DNA from: Azorinus chamasolen
Taxonomy: Eukaryota; Mollusca; Bivalvia; Cardiida; Solecurtidae
Assembly (NCBI GenBank): GCA_963576725.1
Contig: OY755242.1
Coordinates: 60,588,324 to 60,652,323, forward strand
Direction: 5' to 3'
Length of the DNA stretch: 64,000 nucleotides
Numbering within the stretch: position 1 is the first letter of the stretch; each line of letters begins with the position of its first letter. Of the stretch, positions 1 through 9,590 are shown one piece after another. Below the pieces are notes generated by a model. It searched no databases. It saw only the letters and a program-made list of their open reading frames with translations, and was not told the origin of the DNA. Made by a program: the position numbers and the translations under genes.

Positions 1-1096
1 CAAGTCGTTGGCTGACGCCACTGAGAAATTCATCCGTTTAGACAACAATTAAGATGAACCTTGTCTTATTTTTTTTTCGTTTTAAGAAAACGGAATGTAA
101 TTAGTGGGAAGAAAAAAACTGTCGAGATTGGCACACGCTAAATGCGATTATAATCTGAGAAAGTGCACGTGTTAAGGGCTTTCGCGTCGTTTAAAACAAT
201 TTGTAATTGGTGATAAGATGGGCAAATCGGGCAATAAAAGAACATCACCCTTTGTGACACCGCAGAGACAATTTGGCAAAAGCATTATTTAATCTGAGCA
301 CGCGATAGACATGGGTTTTCAACAGGCAGTCGAGACAACAAAATAGCGTAAACCTTCAGCATGTTGTAATAATCGTCATTTCTCATAGTGTTTGTCTCAA
401 ATCCACTACAACAAATTTAAGTCTATTTGATTTAAACATTTGCGATCAGACCGCAACATATCTTGATCCTAGTGAGAGTCTGGATTGTTCAGCATCTGGC
501 GTGGATCTAAAATGTGTGCACGGGGATCGCAAAACTAGTCCAATGTTAGTTAAGGATTAATTAAAAGCAAATCAACACGTTTCATTTAGTCCCACAATTC
601 TTAAGATTGTCGAAATTCAAGTATGTACGAGTTTTTTAATTACCGAAAATCGAACTTGTTCAGAACATTATTACGGAATGCATTGTGTAATCCTGACCAC
701 ATGATAAGCGTGTCTGTTATCAGATAAACCGATCTTTGTCCAATCTGTGTACATTTCCTAGTTTGGTAGAGCTCAACATGACATGATTTACAATTGCCGA
801 AATAATGTGAAAATAGTGTTAAAGAATTCGACCAGTCGATTGGTTTAGAGAATTCAAATTAAAGATTGGTTAGATGATTGAAAACGCTTCAATTGTTATT
901 TTGTACATGTATTTTCGTTTTGAGCAAAATCGACAATTGTTTCTGAAAGCATACACGTGCTTACTTTTGTCGATTAATCATAAATAACTAAGCTGTTGAG
1001 ACTTTTGCAAATTTTAAGCCTGTGGTTCCAAGAATATTGGGCCAAAATTAGTTCTGACACATTTGATACTCAAACTTCATAAATGTATAATAAATG
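1..1096. other. Unique non-coding sequence
   Basis: AT-rich single-copy-looking DNA. No exon, RNA gene or palindromic element was recognised. It probably lies in the intron or upstream flank of POU4. Confidence 0.5.
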
Positions 1097-1098
1097 TA

Positions 1099-1285
1099 CA
1101 GTAGAACCCATCTAATGCGACCACTTAATGAATAAACATACCTGTCTTTTTAAGCAGGTGGTTGCTTAATGCAGGACAAAACTAGGAGCTTTCTGCATTA
1201 CTTTTGTCTCGCATTAAGCTGCCACCTGCTTCTACCACCCAGAATTATACCTCTTCTAGGTGGTCGCATTAGAGGGGTTTTACTG
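1099..1285. mobile_element. MITE family C2, left arm shortened
   Basis: Ends match as inverted repeats (CAGTAGAACCCATCTAATGC and its complement at the right) and sit between TA dinucleotides at 1097-1098 and 1286-1287. The right arm TAGGAGCTTTCTGCATTAC is present, but most of the matching left arm is missing, so the core hairpin is incomplete. Confidence 0.85.
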
Positions 1286-1316
1286 TATTTAGAACTCTAA
1301 TAAGTGGACTTTGCAA

Positions 1317-1492
1317 ACAGAGTAGATACAGGGTAACAGAGTAGAGACAGGGTATCAGAGTAGATACAGGGTATCAGAGTAGATACAGGATATAACAGAG
1401 TGGAGACAGGATATCAGAGTAGATACAGGGTTTCAGAGTAGAGTAGATACAGGATACAGGGTATCAGAGTAGATACAGGATACTGGGTATCT
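1317..1492. repeat. Minisatellite, ~20-bp unit
   Basis: About nine imperfect copies of CAGAGTAGATACAGGGTAT, some with a GAGACAGG variant. The start resembles the family A motif GCAAACAGAGTAGA, which directly precedes the array, so it may have grown from an A core. Confidence 0.85.
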
Positions 1493-1895
1493 ACCATGTC
1501 AGCCGTCTGGAAACTGACTAGGGTCCACAATGTATAATGTAAATTGCTGTTAGAAGTTAGGCACCGTGTCTCAGTGATTAGTCTTGGTCTACAGGGATTT
1601 CAGAACTACAATGATAATTTTCTTGTAGTGCAATTTATTCAATAAATTTGGAATACTTCGGTTTTTTGTACTTCGTGTGTTGTTAACTTTAAAACAGTGA
1701 AGTAGGAGTGAGCATATCGATTTAATTCTTTCGTAGCATTAACAAGTAGTGTTCGGGCCAGTGAATACACATGTTCTCTGCTCGTAGAATATTCATGATT
1801 TTGAAAGCTTTCTAATGAGACAGTTAATATTTCATGCATTCTTAACAACAGCAATGCCTACTCCGCTTACATATCGTCAAGTAATGACGGCATTT

Positions 1896-2074
1896 CAGAG
1901 CTACAGATAAAGGTGCGTAGACTGCGTGCCCAAATACTAAAATCGTCATTTCTCCACCAAACCCAATACTGTGACCACTCTTTAGAATCGTCTCTTCGAG
2001 ACATTGTAGGGTTTGGTGGAGAAAAACGGAGATATTCTTTAAAATGTTTAAATTTACGCATCTAATATAGACCT
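1896..2074 (+). mobile_element. MITE family E, right arm truncated
   Basis: Starts CAGAGCTACAGATAAAGGTG and ends near TTTACGCATCTAATATAGAC. The left core arm with GACCACTCTTTAGAATCGTC is present, while the right arm has lost the segment complementary to it. Open frames on the minus strand here are by-products of the element. Confidence 0.75.
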
Positions 2075-2157
2075 CCGGCACGTTCATGAACAGAGTATAG
2101 TGCTCTAACACTGACAGCAGCATTGTCATTACGATCAGCAGCTTCATACAAGTACCA

Positions 2158-2350
2158 TCATTTCATAATTACAGTAATAACAGAAATAGCAACAACAATA
2201 TCAATATTTATAATTCTTATTATTATTATTAGTAGTAGTTTATTACTATTATCTTTTACTGTGTAATGGTAACAATAGTTATGACAGTAATGTATAATAG
2301 TATAACGTGTCAAATCAAACTGGTCGAAATTCATGATTATATTTGCGATC
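2158..2350. repeat. AT-rich, TTA-rich tract
   Basis: Low-complexity sequence with short ATT and TAG runs. No gene signal was seen. Confidence 0.4.
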
Positions 2351-2510
2351 AATTTGAACCCTAGTAATGATTAGGATGAGACCATAACTGCTTGACACAA
2401 GAAAGAATCGATGTAAACCACACATTTTTCAAAATAACAACGCCTTCAAGGTCTAAAGGTTAACTCACTCTTTATAATAACTCACTTTAGTGTCCATTTG
2501 TTTATTTCAG

Positions 2511-2585
2511 CCCCTGACGTCCATAGGCGGAGTGCGAGACCTTGGCCCTGGGCCGGAGCATGATCAGTATTTGTGGCATAGCAAG
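2511..2585 (+). CDS. POU4: Candidate 25-codon cassette exon of POU4
   Basis: A pyrimidine-rich acceptor (TTTGTTTATTTCAG) directly precedes 2511 and a strong donor (AAG then GTAAGG) follows 2585. The 75 nt are open only in phase 0; the other two frames contain stops. The peptide starts PLTSIGGVRDLGPG and ends with Tyr-Leu-Trp-His-Ser-Lys. The POU4 terminal exon also begins in phase 0, so including or skipping this exon would keep the frame. In POU4 proteins the first coding exon ends just before the SN-F-F type sequence, so this exon would insert 25 residues at that junction. I do not recognise the peptide in other POU4 proteins; fly acj6 is known to be alternatively spliced in its N-terminal part. 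It could instead belong to an unrelated transcript. Confidence 0.5.
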
Positions 2586-2684
2586 GTAAGGAAATATTTT
2601 CTTCCATTGTGCATTTTAAATGAAATTAATGAGCTAATTAGGTGCAGATCGCTTATCAAACATCAACCCTACACAGATTGATTT

Positions 2685-3122
2685 TTAACCCTTCACTCCA
2701 TAAGTACGCCTTTCTATGCTTTTGCAATCAGAGTACAGTAAAACCTCTCTATAACGACCACTAAATTGCGTCAATTAGTTGGTATTTAGAGCAGGTGGTT
2801 GCTTAAAGCAAGGTGAAAGTAAAACAGAACGCTCCTGTAGGAGCGTTCTGTTTTACTTTCATCTTGCTTTAAGAATCCACCTGCCTTTAACACAAAATAC
2901 TTGATGTATATTAGTGGCCGTTATAGAGAGGTTTTACTGTATATCCCTTTTAGGAACCGTCTGGTCAGGCTCTGCACTGTTTGCTCATGAAATAATATAG
3001 GTATGATTCTACAGTTTCTGCAATGACACAAATATCCAGGTGGTTATGTGCGATTATAAACATTAATTAATATTTACAATGTCATTATTTCTTACATGAA
3101 TATTCATGGAGTAAAGGGTTAG
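2685..3122 (+). mobile_element. MITE family A carrying a nested family C element
   Basis: Runs from TTAA at 2685 to TTAG at 3119-3122, with half X (CACTCCATAAGTACGCC) on the left and half Y on the right ending ATTCATGGAGTAAAGGG. A complete C element sits inside the left core arm, so A was here before C arrived. Without C the element is about 230 bp. Confidence 0.85.
2736..2939. mobile_element. MITE family C nested in family A
   Basis: Complete 204-bp copy with matching ends (CAGTAAAACCTCTCTATAAC) between TA at 2734-2735 and 2940-2941. The central hairpin is nearly perfect and centred on CGCTCCTGTAGGAGCG. The flanking AAAGCAAGGTGAAAGTAAAA pairs with TTTTACTTTCATCTTGCTTT. Confidence 0.92.
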
Positions 3123-3347
3123 AAATGTAAGGCATAATGGCACTATTCAATTAAGTCATAAGTATCTATGTGTATATTAATTGGTTCTCCCGGATATGTA
3201 ATTCGAGCCAATTAAAAGTATGTCTATGTTGGTGCGCCATCATTTGAAACTATACTTTTAGCATGATGAAAACATTGCAAACATTGATCCAAGCATCCAT
3301 AAATGAGGTGCACAGGATCTATGTTCTGTCTGTCAATGTATGTCTAC

Positions 3348-3594
3348 CTAAGCCCTTTCCTCCATAAAAAATACACCTTTTTACGTCTTTGCAAACACAG
3401 TAGACCCCTATAGCTCCTATAGGATAGCAGGCTCTACTCTTTCTGATTATGTTATGATATAGATCTATTTCTACAGTTTCTGCCCGAGACAAAATGTCCT
3501 GTTAGTATTCAAATGCCATTTTTAATAAATTAATTTAATTAATATTCATGATGTCATACTTTCTCACATGAATATTTTCGAGGTAAAGAGTTAG
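3348..3594 (+). mobile_element. MITE family A, diverged core
   Basis: Half X (CCCTTTCCTCCATAAAAAAT) on the left and half Y (TTAATATTCATGATGTCAT) on the right; flanks read CTAA and TTAG, consistent with a decayed TTAA duplication. The core keeps GCTCCTATAGGA but the inner arms no longer pair well. Confidence 0.75.
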
Positions 3595-3700
3595 TTTGTA
3601 TAAGCGAAATTACGGTTAGAGTCAGAAGCGAAATGTTCAATACAAGGGCTGTAGTAATAGACTATTTCCAAACAGTATTCAAAGAGTGGTCTCTCTTGAA

Positions 3701-3721
3701 CCCCCCCCCCCCCCCCCCCCC
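3701..3721. repeat. Poly-C homopolymer
   Basis: Twenty-one consecutive C residues. Length is likely unreliable in the assembly. Confidence 0.95.
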
Positions 3722-4031
3722 ATTTCCAACATGCACACTCTCTAAAATGCCAAGGGAGGCAACCCTTGCAATACTGACTGTATTTACGCAATTACCTTAA
3801 CTGAATGCGCATAATCTATAAGGAAAAAAAGACTATTGGAAAACAATGAATCCAGAGCGGCGGAGACTGAGGCAGCTCCCAGCCAATCAAAAACAACGAG
3901 GAGGGCCAGGCAGCTGCAATATGCTGCCGGCAATTTCATGAATTGATAGGGATGAGTTAGAGGAAACTCTCAAGATTGTTTTGCTGAGACAATAGATTCA
4001 GTGACTGTGCATTGCTTCACGGCAATGGCGC
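3722..4031. other. Unique GC-richer block, candidate conserved element
   Basis: From about 3835 to 4010 the sequence is more GC-rich than its surroundings and free of repeats. It contains a CCAAT box (CAGCCAATCAAAAACAACG) and an E-box (GGCAGCTGCAATATGC). A 31-codon open frame starts at 3847 but has no splice or homology support. A regulatory role is inference. Confidence 0.3.
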
Positions 4032-4225
4032 TTATCCCTTCTCTGCCAATGTCGTATCCGTGGATTACCTGAGAAAACAGTTTGGATCCAGATGAGATGC
4101 CGAATGACTCGGCTTCTAATCAGGATCCAAACTATATATTAGTGTCACTATATTTTTAACCAAAAATTAGAAGTATAAAAAGGGGAAAATTCAGCAGACG
4201 ACACAATTTGGCAGCGAAAAGTTAA
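4032..4225 (+). mobile_element. MITE family D
   Basis: Left end CCCTTCTCTGCCAATGTCG after TTAT, core AACAGTTTGGATCCAGATGA with a partly decayed right arm (AGGATCCAAACTATA), then the family tail AGCAGACGACACAATTTGGC and GCAGCGAAAAG before TTAA at 4222-4225. Confidence 0.75.
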
Positions 4226-4370
4226 AAAAAACGTTTAGTAACAGTGATAAATATTTATTTTTTCTATGAAAATAAGATAAAATTCAAAAACTGTTCGTGG
4301 AGTATATTAGTATCACCCCAGATAAAACAGTCCATATATTTATAATGTAAGCAAACCAATATAATTATAT

Positions 4371-4605
4371 AACCCATGAATATTAATGTAAGAAATAATG
4401 CCACCATGAATATTAATTAGCTGAATCTTATAATGACATCTGCACACGGGAGTGTTTGGCATGGCAGATACTGTAGAATAAGATCTATACTAGTTCACCG
4501 GCAAAGAGAGCGAGCTGTGGTCAGACGGCTACTACAACAGTGGTCTGATTTGGGATTGCTTTGTTTTCAAGGCGTGAAAAGGCGTGTTTATAAAAACAAA
4601 GGGAT
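4371..4605 (-). mobile_element. MITE family A, degraded
   Basis: Half Y (TGTAAGAAATAATGCCACCA) on the left and a remnant of half X (GGCGTGAAAAGGCGTGTTTA) on the right. The core retains only GGTCAGACGGCT on one side and GTGGTCTGATTTGGG on the other. The 83-codon frame here is a by-product. Confidence 0.65.
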
Positions 4606-5038
4606 GCTATCAACGTTTCAGATTTTTTTGTTACATATTTTTAATTTTTTTACAGTTTTATTCTACATGGTACATGTTCTTTGAAACGTTAATATAGAGT
4701 TATTAACTGAAACGACTGTTATGACCTGTGTAAAGAAGACAAGGAGAAAAGATAGTTCTTACTATTGTTTGTAAACTGAAATATTCAGATGAATGTTAGA
4801 ATGTCTACAGTCTCTAATTGAAATTAACCTAGAGCATGCTACGGGCAGTTAAAATTCAGATGTAACGCTAAGCTTCCCAGTGTATTATTAGGATCTTAAC
4901 GTCTTGGTTCCTATTTTTGCATTATTGTAAGGAAACTGAATGTACGTATCTTTACGTCGGTTTTGAAAAATAGTGTGGACGAAATGTTGTGCAAACAAAA
5001 CTGGACTCGACATGTTAAATCAAATAATTATATGTATA
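4606..5038. other. Unique AT-rich spacer
   Basis: No gene, palindrome or tandem repeat recognised. Confidence 0.4.
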
Positions 5039-5040
5039 TA

Positions 5041-5240
5041 CAGTAAAACCTCTCTATAACGGCCATTAAGGTGTATCAATTGGTATTTAGGACAGGTGAC
5101 TGCTTAAAGCAAGGTGAAAGTAAAACAGAACGCTCCTATAGGAGCGTTCTGTTTTACTTTCGACTTGCATTAAGCAGCCACCTGCCTTTAACACAAAACA
5201 CTTGATGTTATTTAGTGGCCGTTATAGAGAGGTTTTACTG
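5041..5240. mobile_element. MITE family C, complete
   Basis: 200 bp between TA at 5039-5040 and 5241-5242, with intact inverted ends. The central hairpin is a perfect match round CTCCTATAGGAG at 5133-5144, inside AAACAGAACG and CGTTCTGTTT arms. Confidence 0.93.
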
Positions 5241-5303
5241 TACACATACTGTCAGTGCAACGTAACGTACCAAATAACTTTCGTGTTCATGTTTTACTTG
5301 CAC

Positions 5304-5563
5304 TCAACACTTTACTCCATGTATACGCATTTCTATGCCTTTGCAAATAGAGTAGACCCAGATCTGACGGCTCCTATAGGAGCCGTCTAATAAGTGTCTG
5401 TTCCATTTGCCTATGAAATAATAGATATCATTATTCTATACATGTAGTTTCTGAGTCTCTGCCATGGCCCACATTCTTGTGTTCATGTGCAATTAAAAGT
5501 AATCCAATTAATATTTACGATGTAATTGTTTCTCCTATGAATATTCATTGCATAAAGGTTTAA
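5304..5563 (+). mobile_element. MITE family A
   Basis: Half X (CACTTTACTCCATGTATACG) left, half Y right ending TTCATTGCATAAAGG and TTAA at 5560-5563. The core carries CTCCTATAGGAG at 5371-5382, flanked by GACGG and CCGTC; outer arms have drifted. Confidence 0.85.
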
Positions 5564-5678
5564 TATAAAATAATCTTATAAACAACGACAAATAAGGGGC
5601 ATGTCGAATTTAACCGTTTTGAAAGACACACAAATGCAATATTCTATTTATAACATGTTAACTACAGTACTAACAAAG

Positions 5679-5754
5679 AATTTGCAGCTATAAATATACA
5701 ATCTATATATAGACGCCAATTTGCAGCTATAAATATACAATCTATATATAGACG
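5679..5754. repeat. Tandem duplication, 39-bp period
   Basis: Two identical 37-bp copies beginning AATTTGCAGCTATAAATATA, separated by CC. Identity suggests a recent duplication. Confidence 0.9.
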
Positions 5755-5783
5755 ACATGAATGATAGCCGTAATGCGGTCCTA

Positions 5784-5970
5784 ATAACCCATTACCTCAT
5801 AGCCTATTTTTAGACCCAACATCTTTGATTTAATCTACTGTAAATGAGCATTTACTAAGAAAAAGGAAAATTTTAGAATTGTTTAGTTTTGAAACCATTT
5901 TGATAGTTTATCACAATGGTTTCAAAAGGTGACTTTTACAGAGGTGTTATAAGGCGTTAATAAGAGGGAA
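5784..5970 (+). mobile_element. MITE family B, hairpin centre deleted
   Basis: Left end CCCATTACCTCATAGCCTAT and right end ACTTTTACAGAGGTGTTATA are recognisable. The middle of the palindrome (the GAGCATTTGCTCC part) is missing, leaving GAAACCATT and AATGGTTTC close together. It runs straight into a D element. Confidence 0.8.
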
Positions 5971-6178
5971 CTCTTTCGATGCCAATGTAGCATCTATGAT
6001 TACCTATTTAAACAGTTTGGCTCCAGATGAGACACCGAGTAACTCTACTTCTCATAGCATCCAAACTGGTTGTTACCGTGACTCTTTTTCAAAAACAAAA
6101 CATGAAGAAAATTAAAAACATAATTCTATAGTAGACGACAAAGTTTCCAGATGACAAGGTTTGCAGCGAAATAGTTAA
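5969..6178 (+). mobile_element. MITE family D, abutting family B
   Basis: Begins CTCTTTCGATGCCAATGTAG directly at the end of the B element. The core AACAGTTTGGCTCCAGATGA and ATCCAAACTGGTTG is partly paired. The tail GTAGACGACAAAG and GCAGCGAAATAG precedes TTAA at 6175-6178. Confidence 0.8.
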
Positions 6179-6489
6179 ACAGTGAAGAAGTAGAAATAAA
6201 CACGGCATGTAAAAATAATTTACTATGAAAGTTTAAACTATAACGTGTATGACCTTATACGTGAATTTGTGTTATAAGATATGGCAAGACAAACCTTGCA
6301 CATTTCTGCATCAAAATACCGATTAAATAAAATAAAACATTTATTCGATGAATTTATCTTATTCGTAAAAAATGGTTTGATAAGTATGAATTTATTGTAA
6401 AGCAATATATATATGGTCTTTAGAAATTACGTTCTGAAACAATTTTTAAATAAATTCCATAAAGGGACTCGTTGTGTTTGGTTTACTTT

Positions 6490-6922
6490 ACACTTTACTA
6501 TTTACTCCATTAACCCATTACCTCATTGGCTATTTTTAGATACAACCTCTTTGAATAAATCTACCGAACTAGAGAAATGGAAAAATTTAGATTTTTGTAG
6601 TTTGAAACCATTGTGATAAATAGAGCATTTGCTCCTATAGGAGCAAATGATCTATTTATCACAATGGTTTCACAAATTGACTTTTATAGAGTCGTCAAAA
6701 GTCGTCAATATGAGGGAATGGGTTAAACGCCTTTCTACTCCTCTGCAAACAGAATCGACCATATATGAACCGTCTGATCAGGGTATGTTCTGTTTGTTTA
6801 TGGTACGATATAGATATGAATCCACAGTTTATGCCATGGCCAAAAAATCTTGCGTCCACGTGCTATTATAATAATTAATTTAATTAATATTCGCGATGTT
6901 ATCATGTCACAGAGTGAAGGAT
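6490..6922 (+). mobile_element. MITE family A interrupted by family B
   Basis: Left part ACTATTTACTCCAT stops at a TTAA and resumes after the B element with ACGCCTTTCTACTCCTCTGC, as in half X. The right side is half Y (AATTAATTTAATTAATATTC). The left half of the core palindrome is decayed. Confidence 0.8.
6510..6726 (+). mobile_element. MITE family B nested in family A
   Basis: Complete 217-bp copy flanked by TTAA on both sides (6510-6513, 6723-6726). The hairpin is nearly perfect with 34-bp arms centred on CTCCTATAGGAG at 6632-6643; one arm has GATCTA instead of GCTCTA. The host A resumes in register on both sides. Confidence 0.93.
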
Positions 6923-7054
6923 TGATATATCAAAGATAGAATGCATACAAAAGTAATTTTATCTATTTTACTTTGTACTGAAAAGGCCCGGTAGATTCTA
7001 AAGATCACAATTAGAGCTTTATATGTACTCAACTTGTTGTAAAATACAAGTATA

Positions 7055-7265
7055 CAGTAGAACCCCTCTAATGCGACCACGTAAAGAATAATCATAGCTG
7101 TCTTTATAAGCAGGTGGTTGCTTAATGCAGGACGAAAGTAATGCAGAAAGCTCTATAGGAGCTTTCTGCATAACTTTGGTCCTGTATTAAGCTACCACCT
7201 GCCTCTGCCTCTGCCAGACATAATTATGCCCCCTTTTGGTGGTCGCATTAGAGGGGTTTTACATG
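7055..7265. mobile_element. MITE family C2
   Basis: Left end CAGTAGAACCCCTCTAATGC after TA at 7053-7054; right end GGTCGCATTAGAGGGGTTTT with a damaged last few bases (ACATG for ACTGTA). Hairpin arms AATGCAGAAAGCT and AGCTTTCTGCAT flank a CTATAG centre. Confidence 0.88.
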
Positions 7266-7553
7266 TTTACATTGTATATGGTTATTTTTAGCATTATGGG
7301 TAACAGTTGTAAACGCGGATTTCATTGGCTGGGACAATTAAATAAGGCAGCCTCCAGTGCCGTGTGCCCGACAATTTTTAAAATGAGTTCATTTGGCGAG
7401 ATTTGTCTGAGAGACCAAGTGTCCTTGGTGATTAATGTGTTGGCACGTATTTAATAATAATTAGAAAGACGAACTATTGCTCGCCTGTTTACAGTGCCTG
7501 AATTGTCCAAGTCAAAGAAATCAGCGTGTATAAGTTACTAACAATACTGTTGA

Positions 7554-7850
7554 TTATAGACCATATATATAAAAATAGTTTTAAAAAAATGAATTTATAT
7601 TTTTACAACATAAAAACTATTTATGTTCAATGTTCTAAAAATATAAATTCATTGTTCATCATGTACGATACAACTCGCTGTAAAAAGTATGGTCTATAAA
7701 ACATATTGTTAAAAAATATTTATGGTAAATTAAATCATTTAACAATATAAATTATTATATTCTTAACCTATTTGTTATAGACCGTACCCTTTTTTTACAA
7801 TTAATTGTTTCGTAGATAAATATATTTCTTACGAAACAAATACCAATTGT
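7554..7850. repeat. AT-rich foldback region
   Basis: TATAGACCATA at 7555 and TATGGTCTATA at 7688 form an inverted pair, and a third copy (TTATAGACCGTACCC) follows near 7773. Inside, AATGAATTTATATTTTT pairs with AAAAATATAAATTCATT. Further on TTGTTTCGTA pairs with TACGAAACAA. It resembles a small foldback element but I cannot assign a family. Confidence 0.55.
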
Positions 7851-8011
7851 TGTATCAGATATAACACATACAATGTATTTTAATTATTGAAGAAATATTT
7901 TATTGAAAACAAAAATTAGTTTGATGTAAATTTTTGCAATGCTCGCCAGTTGCAATAGTATGTACAATGAAACATCGCTACACCAGCTAAAGGAAATCCG
8001 ATACGATTATT

Positions 8012-8106
8012 TTAACCCTATATACCGAGGGATTGGTGCAAAACTATTCTAACTCCTTCACTTTGTGAAGGAGTTAGAATAGTTTTGCACCAAACCCTCG
8101 ATACCC
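8012..8106. mobile_element. Palindrome G, possible single-copy MITE
   Basis: Perfect 28-bp inverted arms (8034-8061 and 8065-8092; TGGTGCAAAACTATTCTAAC at the outside) round a 3-nt loop, extended by CGAGGG and CCCTCG. A TTAA followed by CCC stands at the left, but no clear TTAA at the right. No second copy in the window. Confidence 0.6.
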
Positions 8107-8716
8107 TATGAATGTTTATATCAGAAATAATGAAATCATGAATATCAGTCACATTATTTTTCGCATGGCTCAACACAGGACAGTTTGGCCAAGAGCAGCA
8201 AATGAAGAATCACATCCATATAATTCCATAATAAAACAGAACCGAGCCTGATCAGACGGCTCCTTAGGGAGCCGTCTGATCTGGGTCTGCTCTGTTTGCG
8301 AACAGAGTAGACCGATATCAAACGGCTCATAAGAGAGCGGTCTGATCAAGGTCTTCTCTAATTGTTTATGCTATGATAATGATTCTACAGTTTCTACCAT
8401 AAATAAGCCATAAATAAATCGCCCATTCTTATGTCCATGTGTTATTATAATATCATTATTATTATTATTCATTACGTCATTGTTTCTTATATCGGATCTA
8501 CAGATAAAGGTGCCTGCACAAATTCTAAGATCGACATTTTTCAACCAACCCCTATGTTGTGACCACTCTTTAGAATCGTCTCTTTGAGACGATTCTAAAG
8601 AGTGGTCACAACATAGGGTTCGGTGGAGAAATAAAGGAGTTATTCTTGAAAATGTTCTAATTTACGCATCTTATCTAGGCTTCTGTTACCTGATTATTCA
8701 TAGAGGAAAGGGTTTA
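8103..8716. mobile_element. Double-core family A composite with nested family E
   Basis: Both outer ends are half Y type (AGAAATAATGAAATCATGAA left, ATTCATAGAGGAAAGGGTTT right). Two core palindromes lie back to back: 8240-8300 around CTCCTTAGGGAG and 8298-8360 around CTCATAAGAGAG. An E element interrupts the right half Y. Two inverted A copies may have fused at their half X sides. Confidence 0.75.
8493..8690 (+). mobile_element. MITE family E nested in family A
   Basis: Complete copy starting GATCTACAGATAAAGGTGCC and ending ATTTACGCATCTTATCTAGG. Arms of over 30 bp (CTATGTTGTGACCACTCTTT onward) pair perfectly round GTCTCTTTGAGAC. The A flanks (TTTCTTATAT left, ATTATTCATAGAGG right) suggest a decayed target duplication of about 8 bp. 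Confidence 0.88.
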
Positions 8717-9100
8717 CTTCTGGTCGAGATTTATACCACCTATAAGGGGAAGTCAATTGTTTATTATCATTACCTATTCCAATTTGCTACGTAAACCAGC
8801 GTGAACCAGAGAATATCTGAGCCAACTCCATATGCAAGTGATAATTAATTCTGACTAATATTGATACATGTATAGTATTCTTCAGTTGCAGCGTTCATTA
8901 TGTTCACTTTATTCAATGTTATAATTTCATGAAAAACGTCTAACATTTTAATGCATAAGACAGGTTGAACATTATTGAAAAGTTGAACCCAACATCAAAG
9001 GAAACGAACTTCTAAAGACCCAAAACACTTCCTCACCAGTCCGTCACTAATTAAGGTAATTAAAACATCCAGAGATCAGCTACAGTAACCAGCCAGTACA

Positions 9101-9282
9101 TTAACCCCTTCCCTGATTAATATTCATGTCAAAAATAATGACGTCATGAAATACTTCACCAGAACTTTTATAACTGTAGAGTCAGATGTTATAATCTCAT
9201 AAGCAAACAGAGCAGACCCTGATCAAACGGATCCTATAGGAGCAAATGCGTGAAATGGCATTCAGATGAGGGAAATGGTTAA
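9101..9282 (-). mobile_element. MITE family A, one core arm deleted
   Basis: TTAA on both sides (9101-9104, 9279-9282). Half Y and the left arm up to GGATCCTATAGGAGC are intact, then the sequence jumps to half X (AAATGCGTGAAATGGCATTC). The deletion starts at the palindrome centre. Confidence 0.85.
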
Positions 9283-9412
9283 AAAGACAAAACAATAAAA
9301 TGTCAACAAAGATTTCAAAATCGGAATAAAGTTGAAGAGTAAGAAGGCTTTAACAAATTAGGTATACGTCTGTTTTAGTGTCAGTACATAAATTCATATG
9401 CAAAATACAATT

Positions 9413-9590
9413 TTAACCCATTCCCACTTACACATGCCTTTGAACACATTTGCAAACAAAAAACACACCTAAAGGAGCTGTCTGATCAGGGTCTGCTTTG
9501 TTTGCTAATGGTTTTTGATGAATATGTTTCTACAGTTTCTTCTTTGACCAAAAAATGACTGTCCATGTTTTATTATCATGTCCTGCCAAT
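9413..9590 (+). mobile_element. MITE family A, truncated
   Basis: TTAACCCATTCCCACTTACA left end, a decayed left arm (GCAAACAAAAAACACACC), a good right arm (AGCTGTCTGATCAGGGTCTG), then part of half Y (GTTTCTACAGTTTCTTC). No right end was seen. Confidence 0.65.

Noticed and set aside
1..2500. Search for the POU4 first coding exon upstream of the candidate cassette exon
   Set aside because: No open stretch encoding the expected N-terminal POU4 box was found; it is probably outside the window.
3847..3942. 31-codon frame starting ATG in the GC-rich block
   Set aside because: Too short, no splice sites in register and no similarity to the expected POU4 first exon.
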